Source: Aspidiotus rigidus
Taxonomy: Eukaryota > Arthropoda > Insecta > Hemiptera > Diaspididae
DNA: 64,000 nucleotides
Direction: 5' to 3'
Assembly: GCA_035079385.1 (NCBI GenBank)
Contig: JAVHKY010000052.1
Coordinates: 248,001 to 312,000 of the forward strand
A program made the position numbers and the translations under genes. Shown here piece by piece: positions 1-12,320 of this stretch. The first letter of the stretch is position 1. Every line of letters begins with the position of its first letter. The notes beneath the pieces were generated by a model. It did not search any database, was not told where the DNA came from, and saw nothing but the letters and a program-made list of their open reading frames with translations.

Positions 1-2629
1 GATCAGCTACATCAATATTCCAAAAATACGTGATTACCAGGTATACCTGGCTAATCATCCAAATGGATCGGCAAGAGGAGGCTCTGCTATCATCATCAAA
101 CGAGTGCTTCAGCACTACGATGTAGGCGCTTTTGCCACTCCAAGCATTCAATCTTCAATAATTGCAGTACAGTTGAAAAATCAAATATTCAATATTGCTA
201 GCGTTTATTGTCCTCCACAATACTCTCCTGATGCGGCGGTATTCGATGACCTATTCCAAAGACTTGGTAACAACTTCATTCTTGGAGGAGACTTCAATGC
301 GAAGCACCATGCGTGGGGCTCTCGCACCTACTCGCCAAGAGGTCGTGTTCTTCATGATATCACCACCCGACACAACTGCTTTCCGGTCTCGTCCGGTGAT
401 CCCACCTACTGGCCCAAAGATCCAAATAAACGGCCTGATGTCTTAGATTTCTATATCACCAAAGGAATACCAACATCTCACCTTTATGTTCAGTGCATAA
501 ACGACCTCAGCTCAGACCATGTACCCGTCCAACTATACGTTCATGAATCTCCAATGGTCCAGACTCACGAACCACTGCTAGCCAATAAGACAACTGACTG
601 GGAAAGATACAGAGAGCTAGTCAATGAGCGACTCATCCTCGGCCCATGCTTCTCCTCTGCCAATGAGATCGATGCAGCAGCTACCAACTTCTCTGCAGTT
701 CTTCAGACAAGCATACAGAACTGCACTAAGTACAGCGAAATGTTACCAGAATCAATTAGTTACCCACTCGCAATTCAAAAGCTAGTCAAGCAAAGAAGAC
801 GAGCCCGTAAAGAATGGCAAAAACGGCGTACACCGGAGAATAAGAAACTATTCAATAGGCTAGCCAAGCAGACCTCAAAGGCAATTCAGGAATGGAGGAA
901 CGATTCCTTCACTGAATACATAACGTCACTCGACTCCACCAAAGACTCTGGCTTCTCTCTGTGGTCGGCTACTAAGCGACTACAACGCCCAACACCTCAT
1001 AACCCACCGTTGAAGGACGGCCCAGCCAAATGGGCTCGATCCGACGCTGAAAAAGCTGAACTTTTTGCTAAACACTTTGAGCAAATTTTCAAGGTAAATG
1101 ACATCCGCTCAGATGTTACTCCAACAAGCGTACACACATCTGTTGGAAAAATCAAGCTTGTCTCTCCGCTAGAGGTAGCGAGAATCATTGATAGCCTCAG
1201 TCTTAAAAAAGCAGCGGGACACGATAATTTATCCCCTATAATGCTTCGCAATCTACCAAGAAAAGGGATTGTATATCTCACAGCGATCATCAACGCCAGC
1301 ATACGACTTAGGTATGTTCCAAGTGCGTGGAAAATAGCCAAAATGATCCTGATCCTAAAACCCGGCAAACAGGCAGAGTATCCTGAATCTTACCGGCCTA
1401 TTTCAATACTTACGATTCCATCCAAGGTGTTTGAGAAGGCCATTAGTGTACGAATTAAAACGATTATAATGAACCAAAATCTCCTGCCGGATTTCCAATT
1501 CGGGTTCAGAGAAAAACACTCGACTGTAGAACAAATACATCGAGTGGTTCGAACCATCTTGCAAGCGCTGGAAGAGAAACAGTTCGCACCCACAGTTTTC
1601 TTGGATGTGAGCTCGGCGTTTGATAAGGTATGGCACTTGGGCCTCATACAGAAAATGAAACCGTACTTTACACCGGGATTCTGCCAACTTATTTTCTCGT
1701 ACCTGAAAGATCGTAAATTTTATGTCAAGTACCGCTCAGCTGAATCACAACTGACCAACATACAGGCAGGCGTCCCACAGGGGTCTGTTCTTGGTCCTAT
1801 TCTTTATCTCCTGTATACGATGGATATTCCAGAGTCTCCAGATGCCATGATCAGCCTGTTTGCAGACGACACATGCGTTACAATATGTCATGAACAATAT
1901 GATACAGCAGTAATCAAGTTGCAGCAATCGATCGATAAAATTGCGCGCTGGGCCAAGGATTGGAAGATAAAATTGAACGAGAACAAATCCATAAGAGTGG
2001 ACTTCTCTCTAAGACCGCACGGTTACACTCCCACTATACTCGATGGAAAGGCTGTACCGGTAGCTAACGTCGCTCGCTACCTCGGTCTACATCTAGATAA
2101 CAAGCTCAATTGGCACGAGTACATCACGAATAAACGCAAAATGCTTGACCTGATGATGTCAAAGTTCTACTGGCTAATCGGACCACGCTCCCAACTAAGT
2201 TTAAAAAATAAGAAGCTTATTTACACCTCCATTTTCCGTCCGTCTTGGAGTTACGGAGCGGAAATCTGGGGCACGGCGGCAAAATTGAACATTGAAATCA
2301 TAGAAAGATTTCAAAATAAATTTATGCGAAAGATTACGGGCTGTCCATGGTATGTCAGCAATTCACAACTACGCAGCGATCTCAACCTCGAAACAGTGAG
2401 CCAAATCATCCAAAGGCGAGCAACCAGTTACGCTAGTCGACTTCATAAACATCCCAACGTAGAAGCTATAACCCTACTCGATGCTTCACACGTCACACGA
2501 AGGCTTCGCAGAAAACACCAGCTGGATCTGCTAAGTTAATCATCAACCAATATTATTATATCTTGAGATAAATACATCTAATGTAATATGTAGTTGCTCA
2601 ATAAAAATTTAAAAAAAAAAAAAAAAAAA
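1..2629 (+). mobile_element. jockey-like non-LTR retrotransposon, 5' part outside window
   Basis: The coding region runs from the left edge to 2539. It is followed by a short 3' UTR with AATAAA at 2600-2605 and a run of 19 A at 2611-2629, which is the poly(A) tail left by target-primed reverse transcription. The body carries an apurinic-type endonuclease followed by a reverse transcriptase and no RNase H, as in the jockey clade. The 5' end (gag-like ORF1 and the first part of the endonuclease) lies outside the window, so the 5' junction and target-site duplication cannot be seen. Confidence 0.93.
2..2539 (+). CDS. endonuclease/reverse transcriptase (ORF2) of jockey-like element, 5' partial
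   Basis: This frame is open to the left edge, so the 845 visible residues are the C-terminal part of ORF2; no start is visible and a GTG at 104 is internal. Order of domains: apurinic-like endonuclease with GGDFNAKHHAWGS (about residue 95) and SSDHVPV (about 170), then reverse transcriptase with YRPISIL, FLDVSSAFDKVW (about 532), GVPQGSVLGP (about 590) and the catalytic FADD box (about 619). The product nicks target DNA and copies its own RNA onto it in the nucleus. The frame has no stops or shifts over 2.5 kb, which points to a young or recently active copy. The jockey clade is the best fit from domain content; a related clade such as CR1 is less likely because of the poly(A) tail. Confidence 0.95.
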   Translation: MSYINIPKIRDYQVYLANHPNGSARGGSAIIIKRVLQHYDVGAFATPSIQSSIIAVQLKNQIFNIASVYCPPQYSPDAAVFDDLFQRLGNNFILGGDFNAKHHAWGSRTYSPRGRVLHDITTRHNCFPVSSGDPTYWPKDPNKRPDVLDFYITKGIPTSHLYVQCINDLSSDHVPVQLYVHESPMVQTHEPLLANKTTDWERYRELVNERLILGPCFSSANEIDAAATNFSAVLQTSIQNCTKYSEMLPESISYPLAIQKLVKQRRRARKEWQKRRTPENKKLFNRLAKQTSKAIQEWRNDSFTEYITSLDSTKDSGFSLWSATKRLQRPTPHNPPLKDGPAKWARSDAEKAELFAKHFEQIFKVNDIRSDVTPTSVHTSVGKIKLVSPLEVARIIDSLSLKKAAGHDNLSPIMLRNLPRKGIVYLTAIINASIRLRYVPSAWKIAKMILILKPGKQAEYPESYRPISILTIPSKVFEKAISVRIKTIIMNQNLLPDFQFGFREKHSTVEQIHRVVRTILQALEEKQFAPTVFLDVSSAFDKVWHLGLIQKMKPYFTPGFCQLIFSYLKDRKFYVKYRSAESQLTNIQAGVPQGSVLGPILYLLYTMDIPESPDAMISLFADDTCVTICHEQYDTAVIKLQQSIDKIARWAKDWKIKLNENKSIRVDFSLRPHGYTPTILDGKAVPVANVARYLGLHLDNKLNWHEYITNKRKMLDLMMSKFYWLIGPRSQLSLKNKKLIYTSIFRPSWSYGAEIWGTAAKLNIEIIERFQNKFMRKITGCPWYVSNSQLRSDLNLETVSQIIQRRATSYASRLHKHPNVEAITLLDASHVTRRLRRKHQLDLLS

Positions 2630-5600
2630 TTCTCTACGAGACAGAAAAATAGTTATGATGTAGGTTTAGAGTAGTAGGATGATATGATAATTTTTTAAAA
2701 TATTCTTGGGGCCGCGTGAAAACTTATTCTTTATGATACAAATATTACATGTGGTTATGAGTAGATTCGAACGAAACAATCAGGGTGTTGCAGCCAAACA
2801 ATACGGCTTAGGCTTTCGGCTGAAAAGGATGAGCTTGAAAAATACAGCTTAGGCTTCTGGTTTTCCATAGGCCGAAACAATAAAGCTGGCTTTCGGCTGA
2901 TCGTTGAGTTTGATATCCTTTGGAAGGTTTTCAGCAGTAGAATATCATTATCCTATTAGGATTTCATTAAATTTGATTATGTGCCCGATATACCATCGTA
3001 GTAAAGGCCGCGAAGGGGCGTGAGCGGTTGGATCTGATACCAGCTGGATCGTAAAAGGTTGAAGAAAGCCATCAAAGACAGCAAGAGTGCTGCATGTTTA
3101 CTCAGAACAAACAAGACCGTCAAGGGCTGACATTACGGTTTTCAGGGGCTTCTCAATGTACATCACGCGAATGTATCGCTTGTTGAATTGTTGAAGAAAG
3201 AACAAGTACGTACAGAGTCGAAATAGGAGAAAATATTCAGAGGAGAACCGCCAGCAAAGTCAAGAAGGAAGTACGGAGACAATGCCGCTAATCTGAAAAC
3301 CCAATTCATGTCATCAATGATGTCATTCACCACTGACCAAACATTCAAGAATACCACCGAGGAGTTGCCGACAAGATTTTCCACTAGTACCTAACATATT
3401 TCACATCGACTAATTTTAGCTTGCTTAATGCCATTTTTGGAAGATACTAAAAGCCAACCTCCTTGCGGTATCTTCTGGGTTATGCTAACGGGCTCCATCG
3501 TGATAATGAAAGAAGCCGAGTTTTCGCACAAGAAAATTTTCACCTAGTTTAGACGCCATGCCAGTTTTCCCAGGCATGTTTTTAATGTCAAATTTTTGTA
3601 AGACTAATTTTCTCGCGGCAAATTCTCCTAACATTGAATTGTAATGAGTGCGAAGATTCACAAATTGAGTGATGCGAACGCACAAATGCAAACCATCACT
3701 TCACTCTCTAGATGCATGCATGTATTTTATGCCATAAGTACAAATAAATGGTAGTTTATGGCTCAGTAATATAATTTCATCTAATACTATTTTTGTTTTC
3801 TCTTTCTGTTTTCTTTCTTTCTCTCACACTTTTTACAAACTTCATGGTTTGAGGAGCCAACGGTACTCCTTCCTCAAAAATCTGTTCCATTATGAGCCAT
3901 TTTTACAGTACGTACGAGTATGGTATAAACATTCGCAATCTTTACATTAATCGCTCGTTCGATTTTCATCTATGAAATTGAATGCAAATATTTGACAAAT
4001 TTTTCCTTTTGTTCTTGTGATGTAACAAGGGGGAGAGGAGTAGAGCCTCGTCCTGCTACCAACATGAACTATACATAATTTATGTAACGTAATCTATCGA
4101 GACAGCAAGCTAAATCAAATGACCTTGCTTATTTCGGTGAGGCTTTCACATAGTTATAACGAGGCACGGGGATACAAGTCCATTGATATACACGAAACTT
4201 GATGGAAACGATCACATATATATTGAAATCACATATACATTATTTACATCAACGATATATGTTCTGAATGAGAGACCAGCGATGAGGGGGCGACCCGTGA
4301 TGTCCCTATTAGTGATCTCCCTACCATACATTTCGCGAGATCTTATATACTAATTATTGAGGAGTTTGTACGCGTCTTTTTCCCCAAATATCGAATTGTT
4401 GCTTGTTTGTTATTACTTACGTTACACTACGCCTTCGGTCACGTATTCATGAAGACCGAAGCTAGAACGTGGCGAAATGCAAAATGCATTCTCGTCACAA
4501 TAGTATAGCATCAGACTACCCACTTCCACTCCAGAGAATACTCAAGACTCTGGTCCCAGCCTATCCGTCCGGATAGGACCCAGAGCCAGCTCAGTTGGAA
4601 AGCGTGAGTACTCATCGGAGGGAAGGGTTAACCCGAGGCTAGACCACAGTCCAGTTCGGCGTCACTTTTAGAGATCACTCAGGCTATGAGAGACGCTAGT
4701 TCTAAAGGAGGGTATCGTCGTCGCCGGTTGAAAGCTCTACTTCTTTCCAAACTTATGAAAAATTGTTTGTCGTTAATCATTAATCATCCTTTCTACGAAT
4801 AAAACATATAAAAAATTTGACTACAAGGATTGGAAATCCAATCAAACAGGCCTAGAGAAGAGAAGACTATGGGACTACTTGAGAAAAATTTAGAAAAGGT
4901 AAGGTTCGAAAGGGGGAGACGTACATCTTATTTGTCAGATTACTCGAACGACATTCGGATCACATATTGAGACGCTAATCAGCGTCTAGCTAGACCTAGG
5001 ATCGAAAAACTTCTCATCGAGATAAAAGAGCATCGCCTGACGAGAGTCATTTTTATATACACAATTTATTCTCCGGAACTAAACCACAAATCGACAAGGA
5101 TAGATATATCGATAGATCTATTCTGCCGAATTGAGGTAAAACAGTCGATAAGAATAATAGAAAAGTGCAAGATAGCAAACTTGAATAATTTTCGTTTGTG
5201 GTACTGCTATCGGTCGTTGTCGGATACTCGTCACGAACCCATTTATGACGTGTTGTAGATTGAAAAGCAGGTTGAGTGTCCTCACGACTCAGATGAAAAT
5301 TCGAAATTTTTACTCGTTGACCCACGTTAGTCTGAGCGCGGCTGGTCCGAAATGTGATTTTTCGAATACTGTATGCTTTATACTACGTCGTAAGCATGAA
5401 ATTACTAAGCAGTCTGAAATGCGATTAACCGGGAAGGCTGAATCGGAGCAGTCTGAAAAATCGATCACGATTTCAAGTTTCCAAAAATTTAGGAGATCTC
5501 GACTCGAATTTAAGGAGCGCCGATCACAATAAAAAATGATATTCGAAAATATAAATTTCATGACCCGTCCGAATCTATATTAAATTTCCGGTGAGTACGT

Positions 5601-6983
5601 TCATACACCCAGGCCTCGGCGGCCACGTTTTTTTCAATCCGGAATATTATCGAAAGAACGCCCGTCGTCCGTCGAAGGGGAAAACGCACTCCCGCCAAAA
5701 TGACAAGCAAAACCCATCATTGAGGCAGGCACAAGCTAATCTTTCTCCTTCTTAATCGACCCGGTTTACCGCATAATCGAGATAGCGGGAGAAGGGTAGA
5801 TAGCAAAGGAGAAACTGATAGGAAGAGAAGTAACGGAGAACGAGGAATCAGGATAAGTTTGAAACTGGATGTACCGATATACAGAAAGTTAAACGAAAGT
5901 AAAATGCTCTATCTTGAAACAACGGTATACGTAGGGCGCTTATGACATCGAACAGGCGAACGAAGACCGACACACACATACTTCACACTGTTCGGTAAGA
6001 AGTCGGTATTTCTCATTCTTCTTCTTCTTTTTTCATCGCAGTGTGTTCAAATTTCTCGCTTGTGACGTATTGTCAGAAAAGTTCGCATTCAACTTGATGA
6101 ATAAACATTCTCTTTACAATCCATGTATAAGTGAAGAAATTTTTGGTTACTTTGTACATGAACAGTTTACTTTTATTAAAAAAATTGTAATAGAAATTTT
6201 GCCACAGATATGAATTAATGCTTTCAAGAGAGACATTCTATTCATGAACGAAATACTCCATTTCAACAACTATGAAAATAATATATTGGTATAATATTGT
6301 GAAATTTTTCTTCCAGCAATTATTTCTTTTTGTAAAGGTGAATTAAAAATCATGTAAAATACAATGCCATAATCCAGTTCAAGGTTACAACAATATTACA
6401 TAATGAAACAGTTTAGTGTTGTTTGCGTTTACATCGACGACGCCTCGAAGATATCCCTGCAAACACAGACAATGAATTTCTTATTTACTCATTAGAAATA
6501 ATCAATTTCAAAAACGGTAAATTATTCTTGTTTGCAGGGGTTAATCACAAACGCAATAATCATTACACTTTGCGCACGAATCGACTTCAAGTTTGAGTAA
6601 AAGCCTGCATCTAATCTACTTCAGTCAAGTGAAGGTATAGATGAGCATTTGTTTTTCAGCGACAATGAAGTCACTTCTCTTTACTCAGTACTGAAACTGG
6701 GTAGAGGGCAAAAACAACTTGTTCGCTAGGCGAACGCTGTGAACACACTCAGAACTGTCTCCGGACTACCAGGTAAAGCCAATAGAGGGAGACATTCACA
6801 ATGGTTATTTAAGGGTTATATATAACGGCACGCGAAGATTTTTCACAATAAAAAATACGGAAAATAACTACTTCTTATATTTGATTCACGCGACGATACA
6901 CACGTCCTTATTAATATAATTTCACGCGATATCAACTTATAGTATCTGAAGAAAAATAAATTGTTCTTCAGAAGGATTGATTC
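2630..6983. other. gene-poor stretch, no supported gene
   Basis: No coding exon or complete repeat could be supported here. Small features seen: diverged repeats of a CGGCTTAGGCTTTCGGCTGA-like unit at about 2800-2900; a hairpin at about 4433-4460 (CTTCGGTC paired with GACCGAAG); and a hairpin at about 4555-4580 (CCTATCC-GT-CCGGATAGG type). Short open frames at 3163-3384, 5245-5532 and elsewhere show no recognisable domain. Confidence 0.5.
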
Positions 6984-7469
6984 ATGGATTTAACGTACAT
7001 TGATGAATATTATGAAAGTTCTAAGAAACCAATCAGAAGTACCGTGGTACGCAAGTTTGAACAAGAGGAGAATAAATGTGACCTGTGATGAGAAAAGGAT
7101 GCTCATTGCCCCCTGACAGGAACACCGTTTCTCTCTGATTAGATATCCAATCAGAGAGAAATGGTGTTCCTGTCAGGGGGCAATGAGCATCCTTTTCTCA
7201 TTGCAGGTCACAAATGGAAAACGTTCGACAATTTCAAGCAATGGAGGATGGACATTTGGATGATTACATTGAATCGGGATGGTTCCTCCACTTGTACGTG
7301 CCCGATTTTCATTAAAAAATTCATCTGTCAACATTCTCTGGGGGTACAAATTCAACAAAAACGTGTGGTGGTACCCTCAGCTGCTAAACTGGTGCTTCTT
7401 GGTCACAAAAGTGAAAAAAAAAAAAAAAAAAAAGAGGCGGACCGGTTCCGGTCAAGAAAGCTCTATTAA
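6984..7469 (+). pseudogene. MULE-type transposase fragment with SWIM zinc finger, split by a MITE
   Basis: The frame after the MITE contains a SWIM-type finger, seen as CTCPIFIKKFICQH (C-x-C ... C-x-H, about 7297-7338). SWIM fingers sit near the C-terminus of Mutator-like (MULE) transposases. Upstream, an open stretch from the ATG at 6984 runs into the MITE at 7078-7211. Codon phase on the two sides of the MITE matches exactly once the 4-bp duplication is discounted, so one older frame was interrupted. An A-run at about 7413-7431 then pushes the frame into low-complexity lysines, probably a second break. The catalytic core (DDE) is absent. It is a dead fragment; a host gene with a SWIM domain is a less likely alternative. 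Confidence 0.6.
7078..7211. mobile_element. hairpin MITE (GTGACCTG ends), copy 1
   Basis: An almost perfect inverted repeat about 60 bp per arm with ends GTGACCTG...CAGGTCAC, flanked by AAAT at 7074-7077 and AAAT at 7212-7215 (4-bp target-site duplication). Each arm includes GAGAAAAGGATGCTCATTG. The element has no coding capacity. A second copy is at 18986-19121. Confidence 0.85.
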
Positions 7470-7815
7470 TATAATTTTTTTCCCTTTTTTTTCTTGTTAA
7501 TTATACAGTTACCGGGTACCAGTATAATTTCGCGTGCTGTTGGATCCTGTTCATTTCTTAAAATCTCGTTCTGTATAACAATTGTTGCGGCCAATACTTT
7601 TTTTTTCGCGTGATTACCCATTATTTATTGTGTACTTTTTGTTTTTGCTTTACTTTTAATAAAAGGTTGTGATTTTGCTGCTTTTTTCGCGTGATTTCAT
7701 TATTTCCTTCGCGTGCCGATAAATGCAACCCGTTATTTGAAACCACTTTTTTATATTGAATTTTACACAGTAAACAGTAAATATTCATATCAAGGTAGTC
7801 AAATCGAGTACAGAG

Positions 7816-8071
7816 TTTATTTATTTCAATATTTTCTTGGTATCTTTTAGTAGGTATTGGAGTAACTTGGGACAATTCTAGTACTTCATAAAAATTTTCT
7901 ATAAAGGATTAGAATCCCTGAATTTACTATTTAGTAACCAGGCAGGAAAATAATTCAGTTGAGTTTCACAACCAATTAGTCGGATAATTTCAATTAAAAA
8001 TAAGTAAATTTTTGTAGGTTTTTTTTTTTTTTTTCTAGTAATTTACTGAAGTATTAAACAATATAATACAT
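7816..8071 (-). promoter_or_regulatory. probable 3' UTR with poly(A) signal of the R3HDM4-like gene
   Basis: Downstream of the stop codon on the minus strand, the first AATAAA-type signal I see is the complement of TTTATT at about 7816-7825, roughly 250 nt after the stop. The interval also holds a T-run at 8019-8034. The signal is common in AT-rich DNA, so this is only a plausible end point. Confidence 0.3.
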
Positions 8072-9850
8072 TCAATTTTGATAATGTCTGCAACCCACAT
8101 AATATTTGTCCTCGAATGCTTCTTTTAGCGCTGAGATTGAAAATTGCAGTGAAGTGTTCAGAAAGTTAGTAATATGAACTAAACAAAGAAGTAACATACC
8201 AGAAGCCGAATTTTTCCACAAATGCTCTTCTAAATATTGCGACAAACACAAACAAGGAGGTTTGAAAAATTGAAAGTTATTTGTAATCTTGGTCAATCTT
8301 TCAAAACGATCTTCAGAATTGAAACCTGATCATAGAAACCACAGTTACTTAGCACATCATCAAAGAGTTCTGATACAATTTTTCTGGCGATATGACTTAC
8401 TGAAAGAATTGAGTTTATAGTAATGCGCTATACTATGCAACATCATTCGCTCATAGCTTGTCAGTGGTTCCGAAATATAAGTTCCAGAAGGATCATTATT
8501 GAAAAAGGAGAATACGCATGTATCTAAATACTGAACCATTCCCTGCAAAAGAATAGGGTTAAATATCCGTACAATTTGTGGGAACAAAACGGTTGAATTT
8601 CGAAGTCTGGTACGCAAGATACACCAAATTATTGTCAGGAGACGCAAACACGAATATACGTAAGTCAATAATTTACCTAATATACCAAGATTTTTGTAAT
8701 TTTCTCAAGATAACGAAATTACCATAGGTAAGTTACGTCTTTTAAAGAGCGATTTTTGCGACGAATCCAAATTATTGAAAGCTTCAGCTGGGGACAATCT
8801 TTTAATTGTTGGTGGTTCGATCTTTTTTTTTCGAGAATGTCCTTCACCGAAATCTATGTTTAGAAAGTCATCGACGTCCTCTAGCACTGAATAGAGAATC
8901 TAGAATCACGGAAGGAATTGATGAGAAATTTTTCTTGAAACGGAAAATATATAAATTCTTAAATCAGTGTACCTCATTAGTAAGATCCTTGTCCTCCAAA
9001 ATTTGTGAAAATCGGAAAGAGCTATCGTATGGCATAAAATCATTTCCATCATATCCGTTCTGTTCGGCTTCCGCAGCTAAGAGAGCAAGTTGACGAGCTA
9101 GACATAAAGATTAATTGAATTTTACAAAAGAAATCGAGAATCAAATTCAAAACAATACTTCAAAAACCAAAAAGATTTCAAACAATTTTATGAATAAATC
9201 TGAATAATTTGAAGGAGAGATTATCACCGTTTTCATATCGTCTAGCTTTCTTCTTTCCCATACTAGATCGACGACTTTTATTTGAAAGGTCTCGTGCTCG
9301 ACGAACAAGTTTCTTCTCATCAGCAGTTACATTTTCTGGTATTGTACTCGCCATTCTCGTTACATCTACAATGAAGTCTGAATTCTCCTGTGATTCCATT
9401 TCGGGCGGCGAAGGAGACGATGGAAGAGAGAGGAATGAAAAGAGCTCCTGATCATTGTTATTACGTATCACGGAATACGAAGCATCGCCCATAAAATCAT
9501 TTGCATCGTGGATTTCAGTGGTAGATTCCGTATCGCTTGCATCAGAATGAATATCTATAACGAGTGGCGGTTCTGCTCCATCGAAAAATAAATCGTTCTG
9601 CGGGACTGTATCGGATCTAACATAATAGAAGTTCGGTTAATTACATTGAACTCCATAAAGATCTAACACGGATATTGTTACACAATTTCATCATGGTAGT
9701 GAATTCAGATGTTAATTGAAACGTTTAACCAATAAAACAATGATACATTCGTATGCCAATTAACATTTTACAGAATGGAGAAAAATAATATAAGATTACT
9801 TACGAAGGTGTTTCCTCTAAGGAATTTTTAATGATATTTAGAATCCCCAT
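8072..9850 (-). CDS. R3HDM4-like: R3H domain-containing protein, R3HDM4-like (7 exons, complete)
   Basis: Exons on the minus strand, in order: 9850-9804, 9616-9228, 9097-8973, 8899-8723, 8542-8401, 8325-8200, 8130-8072. All introns have GT-AG ends and matching phases, giving 354 residues. The N-terminal half is acidic and serine-rich, followed by a basic segment (KKLVRRARDLSNKSRR, then RRYENARQLALL). Near the C-terminus is an R3H domain with SYERMMLH (Arg278 and His282 are the R-x3-H signature), which binds single-stranded nucleic acid in known families. The segment after it (FFKPPCLCLSQYLEEHL) resembles the tail of vertebrate R3HDM4, as does the RRYEN segment; I make this match from memory of the family. 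The molecular role of R3HDM4 is poorly known. A 3.8-kb transposon stack begins about 190 bp upstream of the ATG. Confidence 0.85.
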
Positions 9851-9989
9851 GATTGAGCGTTCCTACCGTTTTATTAGAATAAAAGATAAGAAGATGAATA
9901 TTAGGAAGAACACTGATTTTCTCTATCTTACTATTTTAAAGACTCGATCAATTGAATTTTAATAAAGTACTTATTAATAATAATATCTG

Positions 9990-10030
9990 AAGCGCACCTT
10001 TGACTATATATTATATGGACTGCGCTAAGC
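9990..10030. repeat. fragment shared with 34575-34795 (empty-site paralogue)
   Basis: This stretch contains, on the opposite strand, the sequence that flanks the retroposon at 34600-34766, but without the insert. It includes GACTATATATTATATGGACT. It shows what the target looked like before that insertion. Confidence 0.6.
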
Positions 10031-10339
10031 GCCGCGTAACCTTAGACCATACAACAGATAGACCGAGCATCGGCCATATAAGCGTGTACAACGCGTTGAA
10101 CGGAAGACATGATAAGAAAATAAGAGGGACTGGACCATTGACTATACATACTTCGTAAGCAGACGTACAAACCTATTGTTAAAATGTTGTCGCTTTTAGA
10201 TAGTTTGCGTCAGAAAAACTAGATAGCAATAGTGTCTCCAAACCTTTGATTATTGAAAAGATTTCTCTACAATCATCTTACTAAAAGCGCGTTTTGTTCA
10301 CTTCTTTTGTCACAAGCGTGGGTTATACCTGAATTGACC

Positions 10340-10743
10340 CACGGCCTACTTTATATAAGGCCGGAATGTAGCGAAGTCACAATGTCGCACTCTAAAATCA
10401 GTGGATACAGGTTTACATGGACGCTTATGGGAAAAAACGAAAAAATTCAAGTATTTTGATTCGCACCTAATAAAACGTGGTTTTCGGAAAAAACGAAGAG
10501 AATATAACTTGAAGAGCAAACGATTTTCTGTTTTTTAAGCCCAATTTTAGTAAAATTGGTGCTGTACAAGTGCAGTTATTATCGTTTGAAAATTAAAAAT
10601 CAGATAGGAGACGAAGTGCGGTACACGTACACCGTGGTTACACCGCACCGATGAACATGAACCGCCCCGAAACATCACTGATAAGAATCCACTGCGCGCT
10701 GTTGTCATTTTCTGCATTCCGGCCTTATATAAAGTAGGCCGTG
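10340..10743. mobile_element. foldback element with CAYGGCC ends, copy 1
   Basis: Inverted ends CACGGCCTACTTTATATAAG and its complement, flanked by ATTGACC at 10333-10339 and 10744-10750. The interior resembles that of the copy at 34902-35454 (shared GAAGAGAAT and ACGATT segments). It is non-coding. Confidence 0.75.
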
Positions 10744-11747
10744 ATTGACCCCGTGCTCGTAAACGCTAGGACTAGGCATTAACTATATGTTACTTCGTAA
10801 CCCGACTAGGAGAATTTTCCTTTCATTTATTTTTTTTTTTTGTCATCCATACATTAATACCCTATCATTCAATTGATCAATTCTTTTTTTTTTTCTTTGA
10901 AGATACAATGTAGTACCAAGACGTCCGCAGAGAATTGTATGCGTTAGAAATACTTTCTATAAAACAACTTGGACACTTTCTTACATTGTACTCAGCTGAC
11001 TAAAATCTGCTGTTTCTCTTTCATAACCCGCTATTTGGTTGTAATGAGATTTAAATACGCGTCCGATACAATTTTCAGAATTACTGTCCTCTTGACCCAC
11101 TTTATAATCTTGTACAATTTTTTAAAGGTAGTTAGTATTTAATAAGTCGGAGCTCTGACCAAGTTTAGGGGCATAGAAAAACTTTAGACAGTGGCTGTAA
11201 GTAACCAAGTGGATGTTACATTATTTCTTTCATTGGGATACAACCTAGACCTAATTTGGAGACTAGAAAAAATTTCAACTCACAAAATTCATATGAGCTA
11301 CCCTAGTAACTTTCCTCTAAACAAAACTGTTGATATCAATATTAACCCTACTAGAAGTAGCTGATTACACTGGAGGATAAAAATGGCAGTAAATGTCAAA
11401 AGACGTCTCAATGAATGTTTTTCTTATACTTGCTCTCAGTTCCGTTCCATTATAGAATAAAAATTGTGTTTTGTTGTTTCTCAGTTGTGAACTGATGGTG
11501 AGTGATTCTATACGGACTTCGCAAAAATTGTAATAATTCTTCTAATACTAGAGAACATGTCCTGTAAAATTATGGATGTAATCTCCTGTGTCAAATTGAC
11601 GTCAATTTCGAGTCAATATGGTTCATCGGGCAATACTTGGACGAAGGAAAATTTTTGATTTTACAAAGCCACTCCTTCCGCCTTGGTTGAAGCTGACGAC
11701 ACTATGGAATATACTATTTTTATGCTACATTAGGAATATAATACTGC

Positions 11748-11842
11748 CGGGATAAACCGGAATACCTCATCTACCTGGAGTACCAATTTTGCGATTTTCC
11801 AGATCGATGATTATGTAGATGAGGTATTCTGGTTTATCACGG
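11748..11842. repeat. 95-bp hairpin repeat
   Basis: Inverted arms of about 28 bp beginning GGGATAAACCGGAATACCTC and ending with its complement. The arms enclose about 40 bp. No clear flanking duplication was found. Confidence 0.65.
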
Positions 11843-11873
11843 CTGACTAGGCCTGTATTAGGTGTACTAGAAT

Positions 11874-12320
11874 CACGGTACACTAAAGAGGTATTGACCC
11901 TATACAAAATTCTTGTCACACAAAATAATGTAGTTCATACATAATTCCGCTGCGTTCGCTGCGCCGTTGTGAATGCCTTCCGCTCCCCACCAGCGTTGTT
12001 ACCTTACCGGAGGTACCCTAGTACTGACAAATTTCCAAGGGTTATAAAAAATCAAGAAATTTACACATGAGAATAATTTTTTTTGAAATATGTAGAGCAT
12101 AATGAGTAGTCTATTGGCACCATGTTTCAGATTTTTTGGTTGATTTCTGACTCTTCTACAATTTTTTTAAAAGTAGTGAATTTACATAAGACTCTATGTA
12201 CAACCGGGGACCAGATCATTGGCGCTACATAGTGGCAAAACACTCAAGTACATCATTTCTCGTGACAGCATTAGTAATGGTGAACATAGGCAAGTGTCAA
12301 TACCTCTTTAGTGTACCGTG
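11874..12320. mobile_element. hAT-like MITE with CACGGTACAC ends
   Basis: Inverted ends CACGGTACACTAAAGAGG and complement, flanked by an exact 8-bp duplication ACTAGAAT at 11866-11873 and 12321-12328. There is no coding frame. Diverged single ends of the same type are seen near 21174-21200 and 34396-34430. Confidence 0.85.

Noticed and set aside
3163..3384. Possible transposon or host frame
   Set aside because: No recognisable domain on either strand. A lysine-rich plus-strand stretch near 3040-3130 is too short and broken.
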